A DNA stretch of 30,852 nucleotides from Patescibacteria group bacterium UBA5187 (lineage in GTDB: Bacteria; Patescibacteriota; Minisyncoccia; Phycocordibacterales; PALSA-1337). A program made the translations under genes and the position numbers. The stretch spans positions 424-31,275 of the forward strand of contig DHWH01000015.1 of assembly GCA_002413065.1 (NCBI GenBank). Direction: 5' to 3'. Below the pieces are notes generated by a model, which did no database searches, was not told the origin of the DNA, and saw nothing but the letters and a program-made list of their open reading frames with translations. Each line of letters starts with the position of its first letter. The first letter of the stretch is position 1. This document shows, piece by piece, positions 30,739 to 30,852 of this stretch.

Positions 30739-30852
30739 TTACTGCGCACTGGCTATATTGTATATAGGAATAAGTACCGAAGCGAGCAAAACCGCCACTC
30801 CCCCGCCGAGAAAGACGATCATTGCAGGTTCTATGAGAGAAACAAGTGAATC
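30739..30852 (-). CDS. pilC: PilC/GspF pilus platform protein, C-terminal end (partial)
   Basis: The last 37 codons of a gene cut by the window edge. 'SLVSLIEPAMIVFLGGGVAVLLASVLIPIYNIASAQ' matches the conserved C-terminus of PilC/GspF inner-membrane platform proteins: the 'EP' before the last helix, the Gly-rich helix and 'PIYN' near the end. It ends in TAA, about 50 bases before the major pilin promoter, on the same strand. It supplies the assembly platform for the pilins encoded downstream. Confidence 0.85.
   Translation of the reverse strand, partial: DSLVSLIEPAMIVFLGGGVAVLLASVLIPIYNIASAQ

Overview
The window reads as one continuous piece of a Patescibacteria (Candidate Phyla Radiation) chromosome, most likely from the Parcubacteria. 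This is inferred from gene content, not from a search. The signs are a release factor 2 (RF2) missing most of its N-terminal domain, a DNA ligase A (LigA) with a degenerate zinc finger, a type IV pilus locus with many minor pilins next to glycosylation-type genes, and many genes whose -10 box lies only 6-8 bases before the start codon (leaderless mRNAs). RF2 is present and TGA is used as a stop, so the genetic code is standard, unlike the UGA=Gly Gracilibacteria/Absconditabacteria.

Layout. 1-2250: a response regulator/PAS histidine kinase pair. 2300-9560: mixed accessory genes: an acyltransferase, a tandem YdeI/OmdA protein, tRNA-Gln, a Nudix-like gene split by a 230-bp miniature transposable element, a CYTH protein, a MazF/PemK-like toxin, a Nudix hydrolase coupled to CTP synthase, and a relative of the split gene. 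9581-13049: the cell-division pair ftsE/ftsX, a nested palindrome, prfB and an alpha/beta hydrolase. 13051-15250: a serine recombinase island with two sets of inverted repeats, ending in tRNA-Thr(CGT). 15282-16758: a tRNA cluster (Thr-CGT, Thr-GGT, Asp, Met, fMet) with a NIF3/CutA-like gene and an HTH protein. 16886-18125: a self-contained sugar isomerase transcription unit. 18141-21170: a membrane protein with a HEPN-like motif, gatA/gatC and an unknown protein. 21186-30852: ligA, then the pilus locus (four minor pilins, prepilin peptidase, a pilin, a methyltransferase, a GT2-membrane fusion, a second pilin, and the 3' end of pilC at the window edge).

How the genes fit together. The pilus genes form a nearly complete assembly set: substrates (pilins), the processing enzyme (PilD) and the platform protein (PilC). 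A glycosyltransferase and a methyltransferase sit inside the locus and may modify the pilus or other surface polymers. GatA and GatC are two of the three subunits of the amidotransferase that makes Gln-tRNA or Asn-tRNA; gatB is not in this window. FtsE and FtsX have separate leaderless promoters.

The strongest unusual signals are: (1) a clean miniature-element insertion with an 8-bp target duplication that splits an otherwise intact 200-codon gene; (2) a perfect 45-bp and an 83/84-bp inverted repeat that abut each other beside the recombinase, one carrying a gene promoter and the other the recombinase 3' end plus the tRNA-Thr terminus; (3) systematic leaderless promoters; (4) a protein-coding start one base after the CCA of a tRNA; and (5) several small genes, including a 46-residue aromatic-rich protein.
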